A DNA stretch of 64,000 nucleotides from Schistosoma haematobium. Its lineage: Eukaryota; Platyhelminthes; Trematoda; Strigeidida; Schistosomatidae. A program made the position numbers and the translations under genes. Under the pieces are notes generated by a model that did no database searches, was not told where the DNA came from, and saw only the letters and a program-made list of their open reading frames with translations. The stretch lies in the NCBI RefSeq assembly GCF_000699445.3, contig NC_067197.1:13026152-13090151 (forward strand). The letters run 5' to 3'. Positions 43,776-52,890 of this stretch are shown in pieces; position 1 is the first letter of the stretch; every line of letters begins with the position of its first letter.

Positions 43776-44469
43776 TATATGAATTATAATTATAAATGTG
43801 AATGGATTAATGAAAATCACTGTTCTCCGGACATCTGAAAGTAGGAACACCAAGAAGGATTAGTTCAGACTAACGACTGTAAGAAATTACATTTTCAAAG
43901 AGATAGAATATTTTAAACTTGCAACTCTTGCATCACACTACAACTGATAAGTTGATCATGTTAACATATTATAAAACTGTAAAAATATCTCAGTGATCTG
44001 ATTTCATCAAAATAACAACAATCTATGGGACTAAAAACGATTTGTTTGCTCCATGAGCTGGATAAGTGAGCTTTTAAGAAATATGCCGTATGACTACCCT
44101 CTATAATATGCCTCAATAATAGACTATTTGATACAGATACATACAATTCTTTTATTTCTTGAAAATCATGGGCGGTTTATTTCATCTACATTTATCGATG
44201 ATTAAAACCAACTTTTTTTAAGAATTTCTAATTGAAGAATCCTTTTGTGATAGCTTTTGTATTCTAACGGGATATAACTACTTGATAAACGATTATTGTT
44301 TGAATAACGATTTTGATTGAATTATTTGTTTTCTGATTATTATTTTTAAGTTTCCTTTTAAATGTTCTATCATTAATTTTCGACCTGAATTACACTATTG
44401 CTAGAAAGCGTTTGAATTATTCCGATGTTCATATTCACAACTGAATTTCGATTATTCACCTCCGTATGG
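43776..44469. other. AT-rich DNA, nothing recognised
   Basis: No coding or repeat signal recognised. Confidence 0.35.
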
Positions 44470-44550
44470 TCACCCACATTTAGTTGACGAGTCCCAAGTA
44501 GGATGAAATATACATCCTCCACTCAACGCCTAGCTACACTGCACCTATTT
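44470..44550 (+). ncRNA. Sm-alpha type hammerhead relic
   Basis: TTGACGAG (C3 lost), 'tcccaagtagga', TGAAAT, 'acatcctcc' and 'gcctagctacactgcacct' follow the Sm-alpha layout. Inactive. Confidence 0.65.
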
Positions 44551-45615
44551 GTCTGATTAATTATAAAGTATAGTATTCTGGAGCATTGGTTTGCATCTTC
44601 TTTATCATGTTACTGGTTTTCTTGCTCTTTTTTAATAGACAAATAGAGGCGATTGACCGGTCAGAACTCGGATTTATAATCCTGTAGGCCGTGACTACTA
44701 TTTCGCTAGACTACATGCTAACGTGATTAATCTTTAGCTTTGACGAGTAATCTAACGCCCATTGGTAAGACAAACGCATTGTTTTCTTCTATCCCCGACT
44801 GAGTTCAGTCAGAAGATGGTAACTTCTATTATTATTTTTCAGGCACAAATGAGATTATACATATCACAATATATCACATCGTAAGTACAAAAACCATAGT
44901 CTATGCAAAAACAAGATTGAAGTAACAGCGAATGAAACAGTCAGTAGTTAGTTAGCTATAATTAAGAAGTGACAAAAAGTGTAGTAATGAATAATAAAAT
45001 CCAACGGAAGCTTCCATTGTATATATATACATAATAATAAGGTTCTATATTACATTCATCAACATCGTCACTATTCCGTCGGAGCCAAACTAGGGCTAAA
45101 AGTTCAAATAATTGAATCAATGATCAATTTTTACCTTAGTGAGTGTAATACACATCACATATTTACTTTAACATTGTTTAAATGTGTACAATATATCGTT
45201 GTCTTATAGAATTCTGAATAAATTGTCGATTTAAGGTTAATATGAAATTATTAAGTACTGGTTTTAATAATAAAACTGTCAATAGCTTATTATTTTACAC
45301 TATTTTACTTGAGATTACTTCATTTGAATAAATTTCTATACAAAATGTAAATGTTCAATAAAATCAGTTCATGATAAACTAAAGTGTAACACTTCTACCA
45401 GTGAAACCAATTGGACAATAATCTATAATAATCCCCTATTGATTTCCACTTCAAATCTCAGTCATTTTTGTTTTGTTTTGATATAGATCAATATACTATC
45501 AGAGAATATCTATTTCATTACAATTTCGTAATAAAGTGTTTTTATTTAGATTTTCGTTTATTTTTGATAATCATTTTGATTAAACTGAAACATTGACTGA
45601 CTTTTTAAAAAAAAC
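44551..45615. other. AT-rich DNA, nothing recognised
   Basis: No coding or repeat signal recognised. Confidence 0.35.
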
Positions 45616-45996
45616 TATGCTCACTAGTGACTAGCTTCGTGAGGGGATTCTCGGAGTTCTAGTGAGAAGCCGTGACCAGTGGAGCTAATCCGTGTCGAGC
45701 AGAGACAGGTATCTACCTCAGTACAATGGAAGATGGTCGAGTAATTTCGTGGATTGGTTGGTGTTAGACACTATCACCATTGGATGCTGGTCGGCGCAGT
45801 GGTCTATAGGTTAAGCGTTCGCGCACGAGGCCGAAGACCCTGGGTTCGAATACCGCGAGCAAGGTTGTGGATTCGCACTGCTGAGGAACCCCACGATAGG
45901 ACTAAACGGCCGTTCAGTTCTTCTAGGTTCCCAACGGTGGTTGAACATCAATCGGTTCATGATCTCAATAAAAAAACTTAATAATCTCCACAACCC
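45616..45996 (+). mobile_element. tRNA-derived SINE, full length
   Basis: Complete unit: head 'tgctcactagtgactagc', middle block, box A 'tggtctataggttaagcg', box B region 'gggttcgaataccg' (one base off), ribozyme block (45875-45920), and complete tail to 'ccacaacccccatactagta'. The ribozyme has GAAAC changed to TAAAC, stem II GGAACCCC, and GTT instead of GTC, like the copy at 375-690. Confidence 0.92.
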
Positions 45997-47095
45997 CCAT
46001 ACTAGTAAAAAAGATCATAACTGGATGAGTGACTGAATTTGATGAGATCAAAGCCTATATAACAGATAATAGTTTTATTTCGATTGAAATGCTAAATTTC
46101 AATGATCAACTTACTAGTTAAGAATAAATAAAGTTCTAATTTATTTATTTCAATTAATTTATTGTTTATTGAGTGTTATCTCTCATCAGTATCTCCTATT
46201 AGTTAATGGAACTAAAACAAAAAACAATATGAAGTGCTTCAATTTTGAAGAAAAAAGATTTAGTAAACATTTCTATTTAAAGATCTTCCATTTTTACTTT
46301 TTTTAATAGTGATGTAATATTCAAGTTTGGGAATAGTTTGAAGCGTATGGGAATAAAATTTTAAAGGTAAGAGATTTTCTCCGTTTGCTTCATTTCTCCC
46401 TACCCTCTGCCCATCCCTTTCCCTGAATTAACGAAGACCCAGTTTCAAACGTCCAACGGGAAACCAACTTCGGATTTATAAAAGCAATGATTTTTTTGTT
46501 GGAGTATAAATCAACAGTTATTACAAACAAAATTATGTTGTCTCATATAGCTGTTTTGAGCAAAGTGGTTGATGCTATATTTAGAGAGATATTTGTATGT
46601 GTTGAATTTAAAATGAAAGAATAGTTTGTGATGAAATTAGCAGTTTGTAGAGAAGAAAATTTCTGTCATTTCCTAATCCCTGTTACTTAATTATTTTTGT
46701 ATGAAATAAATGTGTAGTACAAACGGGCATCAACATCTATGAAATCAGTTGTCATAGATATACATAGTTTTGAATAATTTTCATCCGTTGAGTAACAAGC
46801 CTATCAATTTTTAATAATGATCTTTATTATTGATGTGAACAGAGAAACAAAGAAGCGATGACAAACAATGGAAGCTATTTTTGTGGATGTTATTTCACTG
46901 AATACAAAACTTGTAAAATACCAACATTTATGTTTGTCCCTAGTTTATTCTACAAGCCATAAGATTTTGTTTGATGTATGATTGACTACCATACCCTTTT
47001 TTCGTTCCGAAGCTATTGTAATTTAAACGTAAAGTTTTCTACCCTATTTTTCTACCCTAATCCTCAGTTTTGGACATAATCGTACTTTCTTAATT
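45997..47095. other. 1.1 kb AT-rich DNA, nothing recognised
   Basis: No coding or repeat signal recognised. Confidence 0.4.
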
Positions 47096-47147
47096 GTCTT
47101 CAGTCTTCAGTCTTCAGTAATAAGGATAGTAGGTTGATGAACCTGTA

Positions 47148-47411
47148 TTAATCCTGACGCACTGCTTTCCAGTGAAGGTCCAACTTCTCCTTGAAAGTAT
47201 TCACTGATGGGGCTGATACCACTTGTTCGGGTAAGGGGTTCCAATGATTGACTACTCGATGAGAAAAACGGAACCCCACTTTAAGTTTATTAGATCTTGG
47301 TTTATGAACCTTCTTTCTATGACCGCGGAGATTATTAGTGCTGGAGGGAGCAAAAAGACATATTAACACCCAAATCATAATTAAAGATACGAAATGCCAG
47401 TATAAGGTCAC
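47148..47411 (-). pseudogene. Displaced C-terminus of CR1 ORF2
   Basis: The frame shifted relative to ORF2 contains 'KVGFRFSHRVVNHWNPLPEQ' and 'VNTFKEKLDLHW', the normal C-terminal segment of CR1-type ORF2 proteins ('.R..NVWNSLP..V..A.S.N.FK..LD'). The shift occurs in the homopolymer at 47352-47356 (five A on the plus strand). The real stop is at 47148-47150. Confidence 0.9.
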
Positions 47412-49950
47412 CTCGTGTCCTACGATACGACAAGGGGAAAAGATTTAGGCGTTTTAAACGCTCATCGTAAGGGAGTCTGGAAAGACCCTTCACTAATTTC
47501 GTTCCCACACGCTGGACACGCTCAAGGGAGTTAGTATCCTTTACCAGACATGAGCTAGCTGCTTGGATACAGTACTCTAAGTGTGGTCTTACATAGGTGG
47601 GATATAAAATTTGAAACGTTTCCTCGTCAAAAGATTTGAACGCTCGGCGAAGTGACCATAATGCACGAAAACCTTTGACAGCGGCTGCATTGCAATGCGT
47701 AGTTGTTTTTAAATCATGACTTAATACTACTCCTAAGTCTTTATGCTCTTGAACGCATGGAAGAGGTTTACCCTCAATAGTATAACGGTAACTATTACCG
47801 TGACCGATGTGCATTAGTACACTCTTCCTAGCATTGATTTCTAAGCCCCACTCTCGAGCCCATCTAACTAAATCGTCTAAGTCAGCTTGAAGATCCAGAC
47901 GATCAGCCGCACATTTCATTGTTCTCCAGATTTTTACATCATCCGCAAACAATAATGTCGACGACCTAAGTAACAGCGGTAACTCATTAACGTAGAGAAG
48001 GAAGAGCAGGGGGCCTAAGATGGTGCCTTGGGGTACACCACTTTTGACCGGCTTCCAATCGGATAGCGTTCCGTTAACCCTCACTCTCTGTCTGCGGTCA
48101 CATAAGAAATTTCCTATCCACGCATGTACAGTACCTATTATTCCGAAGCTCGTGAGCTTCTGCATAAGACCTACGTGTGAAACCTTGTCAAACGCTTTGC
48201 TAAAATCTATGAATATCACATCGACAGACAGACCGTTATCTAGGGCTGCTGTCCAATCCTCCCTCGCAATAAGCAAGTTAGTCAAGCATGAACGCTTGTT
48301 ACGAAATCCGTGTTGCTCAGGAGCTAACAGATTGTGTAAATCTATGTGGCTTAGCAACCTAACCCGAATTATCTTTTCAAGTAACTTAACGACTATGCTA
48401 GTTAGACTAACAGGCCGGTAGTTAGATACTATATGTCTCTGACTGTCCTTGAATATAGGACTGACTATAGCGTCCTTCCAATCTCTAGGGAGTTGAGCGA
48501 GTGAAAGGGACATGTTGAAGAGTGTCGCGAGCGGTTTTGAAATAATGTCCACAAGAGATGACAGCAATCGTGGATGTAACCCGTCAGAGCCCGGTGTCTT
48601 ACCAGGTTTGAGGTTAGTTATCAACTGAAGGACAGTTTCCTCAGTCACCTGTACAGATCCAATGGTTGGTATCTCGGTGTGAGTGGGACAAGTATTTGGT
48701 ACAATAAACGTAGAGAAGACTTCGCTAAAATATTTTGAAAAAGTCTCAGCTTTTGCTCGATCTGATTCAGCTAGTAATTCTGAATTTTCGTGTAACAGTA
48801 ACGGGGGAATACCATCACTACGTTTCGTCCGCCGTTTAACATACGAAAACAATCGTTTCGGACAAGTACGGCTGTCATATACTAACTGTCGTTCGTAAGT
48901 GGTACGGGATTTGGCTATGGTTTTCTTACAGATATTACGGAAGTTTCGGTACTCACGCTTAAATGGTTCATGACCTGTCAACAAGAATAAGTCCCAGAAA
49001 TGTTTCCTACGCTTTAACAGCTTCCGGGTTTCCTTATTAATCCATGGAGGGCAATGTGATAGCTTACTTGCTGACCATGGGATAAACGGCGACGTTACGG
49101 ACTCGAATGTAGCCTTAAACTTATTCCATTCGTCTTCGATCGATCCATCCGCGTCGACCGACCAATCAGTCGAGATAGCACAGTTTCTGATCGCCGGAAT
49201 ATTGGCTCGCCAAATATTGGGACGGGGTGGAGCAGGTACGAATTGTATACCATGTGTCCTAAACTTAAAGTGAATTACAACGTGATCACTGTTAACTAGT
49301 GGGGGGAAGGTGCTGAATATCAAAACATCCTCAGAGTGGTGGGTGAGGGCGAGGTCCAGCAGTGACGGATCATGATTGAAATCAATATGTGTCGGTTTTG
49401 TGATACATTGTACAAGCGTACACTGAATAACGGTAGATAAAAGGTCGCTATCGAAACCACTACCTGGAGCTGTAAGCTCTATCCAGTTGATATGCGGTGC
49501 GTTGAAGTCCCCAATGATGAGACAACATTCTGCCATACTCCAAGAACAGATGCGTCTTAGGATAAAGTCGTCAGCAAGACAAAACGGACTACGGTGTATT
49601 CCCCCTATAGTCACTAACCCACTTCTAGATTTAATCTTACAACATGCAACCTCACATGTGCCACTGATATGAGCCTCCGATATGGTTGATTGTATACGAA
49701 AGTGATCCCTAACGTATAATATTATACCTCCCCCTTTGCAACTTGAAACTCTATCACTTCTAATACAGATATAGCCTGCAGTGAACGGAGAACAGTCTAT
49801 ATCTACTGTGAACCAAGTTTCTGTAACAACGATGATATCGGGACATAATTCTTCCACCATCAGACTTAGCTCGGACGTTTTATTTCTAAGACTACGAGCG
49901 TTCGTGTAGCACACACTTAAGGTGTTTTGGCAATCAATCGTTCTACCCAT
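47335..49950 (-). CDS. CR1 ORF2: endonuclease and reverse transcriptase
   Basis: 871 residues. The N-terminal endonuclease shows 'TNARSLRNK' (16-24), 'VTETW' (42-46, catalytic Glu), 'IIGDFNAPHINW' (145-156) and 'NSDHVVIHF' (220-228). The reverse transcriptase shows 'KTPGSDGLHP' (451-460), 'NYRPVSLTS' (510-518), 'EQHGFRNKRSC' (545-555), motif A 'FIDFSKAFDKV' (580-590, Asp 582), motif B 'SGVPQGTILGPLLF' (637-650) and catalytic 'FADD' (668-671). All key residues are present. It would nick target DNA and copy the element RNA. The last residues after 'NYDLGVNMS' are abnormal because of the frameshift. The ATG at 49950 overlaps the end of ORF1 by 34 nt in a different frame, suggesting reinitiation or frameshifting. 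It is the best preserved protein gene in the window. Confidence 0.93.
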   Translation of the reverse strand: MGRTIDCQNTLSVCYTNARSLRNKTSELSLMVEELCPDIIVVTETWFTVDIDCSPFTAGYICIRSDRVSSCKGGGIILYVRDHFRIQSTISEAHISGTCEVACCKIKSRSGLVTIGGIHRSPFCLADDFILRRICSWSMAECCLIIGDFNAPHINWIELTAPGSGFDSDLLSTVIQCTLVQCITKPTHIDFNHDPSLLDLALTHHSEDVLIFSTFPPLVNSDHVVIHFKFRTHGIQFVPAPPRPNIWRANIPAIRNCAISTDWSVDADGSIEDEWNKFKATFESVTSPFIPWSASKLSHCPPWINKETRKLLKRRKHFWDLFLLTGHEPFKREYRNFRNICKKTIAKSRTTYERQLVYDSRTCPKRLFSYVKRRTKRSDGIPPLLLHENSELLAESDRAKAETFSKYFSEVFSTFIVPNTCPTHTEIPTIGSVQVTEETVLQLITNLKPGKTPGSDGLHPRLLSSLVDIISKPLATLFNMSLSLAQLPRDWKDAIVSPIFKDSQRHIVSNYRPVSLTSIVVKLLEKIIRVRLLSHIDLHNLLAPEQHGFRNKRSCLTNLLIAREDWTAALDNGLSVDVIFIDFSKAFDKVSHVGLMQKLTSFGIIGTVHAWIGNFLCDRRQRVRVNGTLSDWKPVKSGVPQGTILGPLLFLLYVNELPLLLRSSTLLFADDVKIWRTMKCAADRLDLQADLDDLVRWAREWGLEINARKSVLMHIGHGNSYRYTIEGKPLPCVQEHKDLGVVLSHDLKTTTHCNAAAVKGFRALWSLRRAFKSFDEETFQILYPTYVRPHLEYCIQAASSCLVKDTNSLERVQRVGTKLVKGLSRLPYDERLKRLNLFPLSYRRTRGDLILAFRIFNYDLGVNMSFCSLQH

Positions 49951-50552
49951 ACAGGCCTCGGAAGCATTGGCTTCCAGGACCTGACTACCCGAAAACCCTT
50001 AATGGTAAGGTTATTTTCGCCATTTAACTTGCGAGTCCTCAACTCCGTAAGAGCATTCTTCCACTTGATTCGATCCTCAAGCGGCCAATCTGGTCGAATA
50101 CGGATATTTGAGTCACGAGGTTTTGGTGCGTTTTTCAATAATATGTCTCTTTCTTCGAAACTTCCGAGAACCAGCTTCAGGATTCTTCTTGGTTGGGTCT
50201 CGCCTCCAACCCATTTACCAAGTCGTATTACTTTTGTAATATGTACCCCTGGAACCTCTTCAGGTAGTACATTTCTTACCACAGACTCCACTAACTGCAG
50301 GTCATGTGCATGTCTTCTAGCAGGGTCGTTATCTTTCGACTCCTCTAGATTCCAAATAATTAAACTAGGTAGGGGTTTAGCTTTCTTTGAAACTGTGTTA
50401 ACAGCTTTCGACCGTGACGATAGATCCTGTATATTAACTACTGGTATCTTACGATTAGCTTTTATTGTAACAGAGTCCTGTGAGTGACTCACAACAGTGT
50501 TAGACGAAGCTTTACTTTGGAGCTTTGGCGGATTGGTCTGAGAGTCCACCAA
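49917..50552 (-). CDS. CR1 ORF1 protein
   Basis: About 211 residues, basic, with 'LIIWNLEESKDNDPARR', 'ITKVIRLGKW', 'RILKLVLGSFEERDILL' and 'IRIRPDWPLEDRIKW', the layout of an RNA-binding ORF1 protein seen in schistosome CR1 elements (RNA-recognition-like fold is inference). The first codon of the open frame is TTG at 50552; TGA lies two codons upstream. An ATG at 50557-50559 is one base out of frame, so a single extra base in the CCC at 50553-50555 may have displaced the true start. The ORF overlaps ORF2. Confidence 0.75.
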   Translation of the reverse strand: MVDSQTNPPKLQSKASSNTVVSHSQDSVTIKANRKIPVVNIQDLSSRSKAVNTVSKKAKPLPSLIIWNLEESKDNDPARRHAHDLQLVESVVRNVLPEEVPGVHITKVIRLGKWVGGETQPRRILKLVLGSFEERDILLKNAPKPRDSNIRIRPDWPLEDRIKWKNALTELRTRKLNGENNLTIKGFRVVRSWKPMLPRPVWVERLIAKTP

Positions 50553-50812
50553 GGGTCATGTTAGTCATCTATTTATTCATGTACCTTTTTTCACTGATCT
50601 GTATTGGAGCCGAGTTGGAGTGCGAATCGAAGTCGGGAATAAGTCGAGTAGTTTTCCAGTTGACTCGTCTTCTCTCTCTCTGGTGTTTGTCAATCAATCA
50701 GGTGATAGAATAGTTTTCGTCATTCTACTCAGTGCATTTAGTCTCACTTCAAACTAACACGTTTCTAGCCTCAAGGTTAAACCAGTCAGTCATCTTGTCA
50801 AGGTTTTAATCT

Positions 50813-50998
50813 AGATTGAGACCACTAAGTCGGCATACAACGATGTTAATGTTTAACTTCAACCAATCCACGAAATTGAGCGACACATCTACCATTGTCT
50901 TCAGTGAGTTACTATCTCACAACAGACCTGGTTGAGCTCCACTGGTCACGGCTTCCCACTAGAACTACAGGAAATACCTCTTGAAACCAGTCACTGGG
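50813..50998 (-). mobile_element. SINE head half
   Basis: Minus strand from the end of the tRNA-like part ('accactaagtcggcatacaa') through the middle block to the head ('cttcccactagaactac', 50963-50979). It lies immediately upstream of the CR1 5' leader. Confidence 0.75.
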
Positions 50999-51063
50999 GA
51001 TTTTAGTAATTTAATAGTTGAATTCATGAGTCAATTAAAGTTAGACCACCATGGAAAACCTGG
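50999..51063 (-). mobile_element. SINE tail piece
   Basis: 'atttaatagttgaattcatg' to 'ccatggaaaacctggaag', cut before the ribozyme block and joined to a PLE-derived terminus. Confidence 0.7.
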
Positions 51064-51140
51064 AAGAAGAATCTATCAGAATTCTATCAAAATTCCATCC
51101 AAATCATCCACCTGAGCTACAAATCTTCTTCACCATCTCA
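51064..51140 (+). mobile_element. PLE-derived terminus
   Basis: 'aatcatccacctgagctaca' and 'ttcaccatctca' match the shared end of 7580-8022 and 24440-24593. Confidence 0.6.
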
Positions 51141-51329
51141 GGAAGATTCTAATGTGAAACTGGAGAAATACGTATGTGTGAAGATGTTGTCTTGTCCTCT
51201 TACCAGATTTAGGAAAACCAGGATAATATGGAAATTGGTAATGTTATTTGTATAAAAGCATGTGTTTTTCAAAATTTCTGTATACTTGCTTCCATATTAT
51301 TTTCTAATAAAATATTCAGATTGAGAGAA

Positions 51330-51605
51330 AAATAACATTGCAATCAAGGGTCATTAAACATGTGCCTAGATGGCTTCAAAATCAATGTGTGTCAAATGAT
51401 TCGATCAATGTGGGAGGTAGAAAATCAGGTTCATCGGTAGCGAAACATATAATTGAAACGGGGCACAAAATTGACGTTAATGCAGCTTTTAGGACGTTGT
51501 ATAGAAATCGTCAAGGATGAATTCTCAAGTTTATTGAAGCCTTGGCTATTCGTAAATTTATGTGTATAAAAACAATTTGTCGTATCTTTGAATTTACTTT
51601 GGTAA
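51330..51605 (+). pseudogene. PLE C-terminal (GIY-YIG endonuclease side) relic
   Basis: An open frame from 51338 reads 'RVIKHVPRWLQNQCVSNDSI' and 'SGSSVAKHIIETGHKID'. It hits TGA at 51518-51520 and then continues in frame as 'ILKFIEALAIRKF' before decaying. This is the arrangement after the YIG motif in Penelope-like element endonucleases ('S.I..H...TGH.ID' then 'R.L.EAL.I...KP'). The TGA replaces an expected Arg codon. Partial and dead. Confidence 0.75.
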
Positions 51606-52574
51606 TCCTTAAGTCATTCTATGGCCTAGGATAATGCGACAATTTCTTATTGTTTCTATATGATGTAAACTTGTTTCTTTCCCCTTTGTTACTTTTTTAC
51701 TTGAACTTTCATTTAATTGACCTTTATTAATTTTCATATAAAATACCCTGACAAGTATATATGTGACCAGATTGTTCGAAATGTATAGTGCAAATACATC
51801 ACATTTTTCAGATAAACTCCGTCTTCTCATTGTTCTATAGGAAAATAACCAGCGGATCGGTGAAGTATGTTTGGTCAAAGAAAACTTGGGTGTATTGGGG
51901 AAGGATTTGTTAGTTTGATTTGACTCCAAAGACATATCAAGTTGAATTAACTTCATAGATCTTTAAACTTTCTAATACTACTGATCCACTATTTGTCAAA
52001 CAGTGTTAAATAAACAGATAAACACAAATATTAGAAAATTGTATTCAATAAGATAGGATAAATGTTTATGGATTTGTAGCTCACTCATTTTCTAATTTTC
52101 AATATGCATGTGATATCAGGCATTTTCAGGCATTTCTTTGTTTATTTAATGGGTATGTGCTTGATGTAAAAACATAATTTTCACTGAGAATTTCGTTTCA
52201 AGCCTTAACTTTCACCTTATTTTCTATTTTCATCCAGCAACTTGGCATACTCTACAACGGAATGTTGATAGAAGACATATGTAGATAGTTTTAGATCATT
52301 GAAATCAAATCCCTAGTGAAAATTATATTATTCTAAACAGCTTTGATTCAGTAAATGAACGTAAAAAATGCTTGAAAATGTCAGACATTGCACCATAAAT
52401 AGGGACAACTAAAATCTCGATAACAAAAAAGTATTTCTGTTCTAATTTAAACTAAAAGTTGTACTTATCTATCAAATTCCTTAATAACATCCAGTGCATA
52501 ATGGATAGGATCTTCATTTTTTCACAAGCATAAAAATTAATTTGAATTCCAAAGGTAAATTTAAGAGCTGAATG
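51606..52574. other. AT-rich DNA, nothing recognised
   Basis: A 115-codon minus-strand open frame (51609-51956) has no recognised motif and AT-driven composition; likely chance. Confidence 0.4.
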
Positions 52575-52890
52575 TATATATCATTTGAAACCAGACCACT
52601 ATGGAAAACCTGGGAGCACTGGATGGCTGTTTCATCCTCTTGTGGGACTCCTCATCAGTGCGCATCAACGATCCCGCCTCGCGAGATTCGAACCCAGGAC
52701 CTACCAGTCTCACGCGCGAGCGTTTAACTTCTAGACCACTGCGCCGGCCGGCATCCAACGGTGTTCATGTCCAACTTCAACCAATCCACGAAACGACCAT
52801 CCAGTGCATCTAGGTTTTCCATGATGGTTTGGCTTTAATTGACTCATGATCTCAACCATTGAAATTACTACAATCTTCACAGAAGCCCTT
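52575..52890. mobile_element. Fold-back SINE
   Basis: The minus half (52575-52794) has tail, ribozyme block (52616-52661, core ATGAGGAG), exact box B, box A region and middle block. The plus half restarts at 'acgaaacgaccatccagtgc' (52788) and runs to the full tail 'agcccttctgat'. The two halves share 'acgaaa' at the junction. Confidence 0.88.

Larger units (their letters stand above)
47096..50812 (-). mobile_element. Almost intact CR1-clade LINE (SR1/Perere-like)
   Basis: Minus-strand element of about 3.7 kb with a 5' leader (50560-50812), ORF1 (49917-50552), ORF2 (47335-49950, plus a shifted C-terminus to 47148), and a short 3' region ending in three copies of 'actgaag' (47099-47119), the kind of short tandem 3' end CR1 elements have. 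Base composition of the ORFs is clearly less AT-rich than the surroundings. Only single-base lesions were found: one in an A run at 47352-47356 and one near the start of ORF1. Confidence 0.92.

Noticed and set aside
49927..50487. 186-codon plus-strand open frame
   Set aside because: Antisense of CR1 ORF1; no motif of its own.
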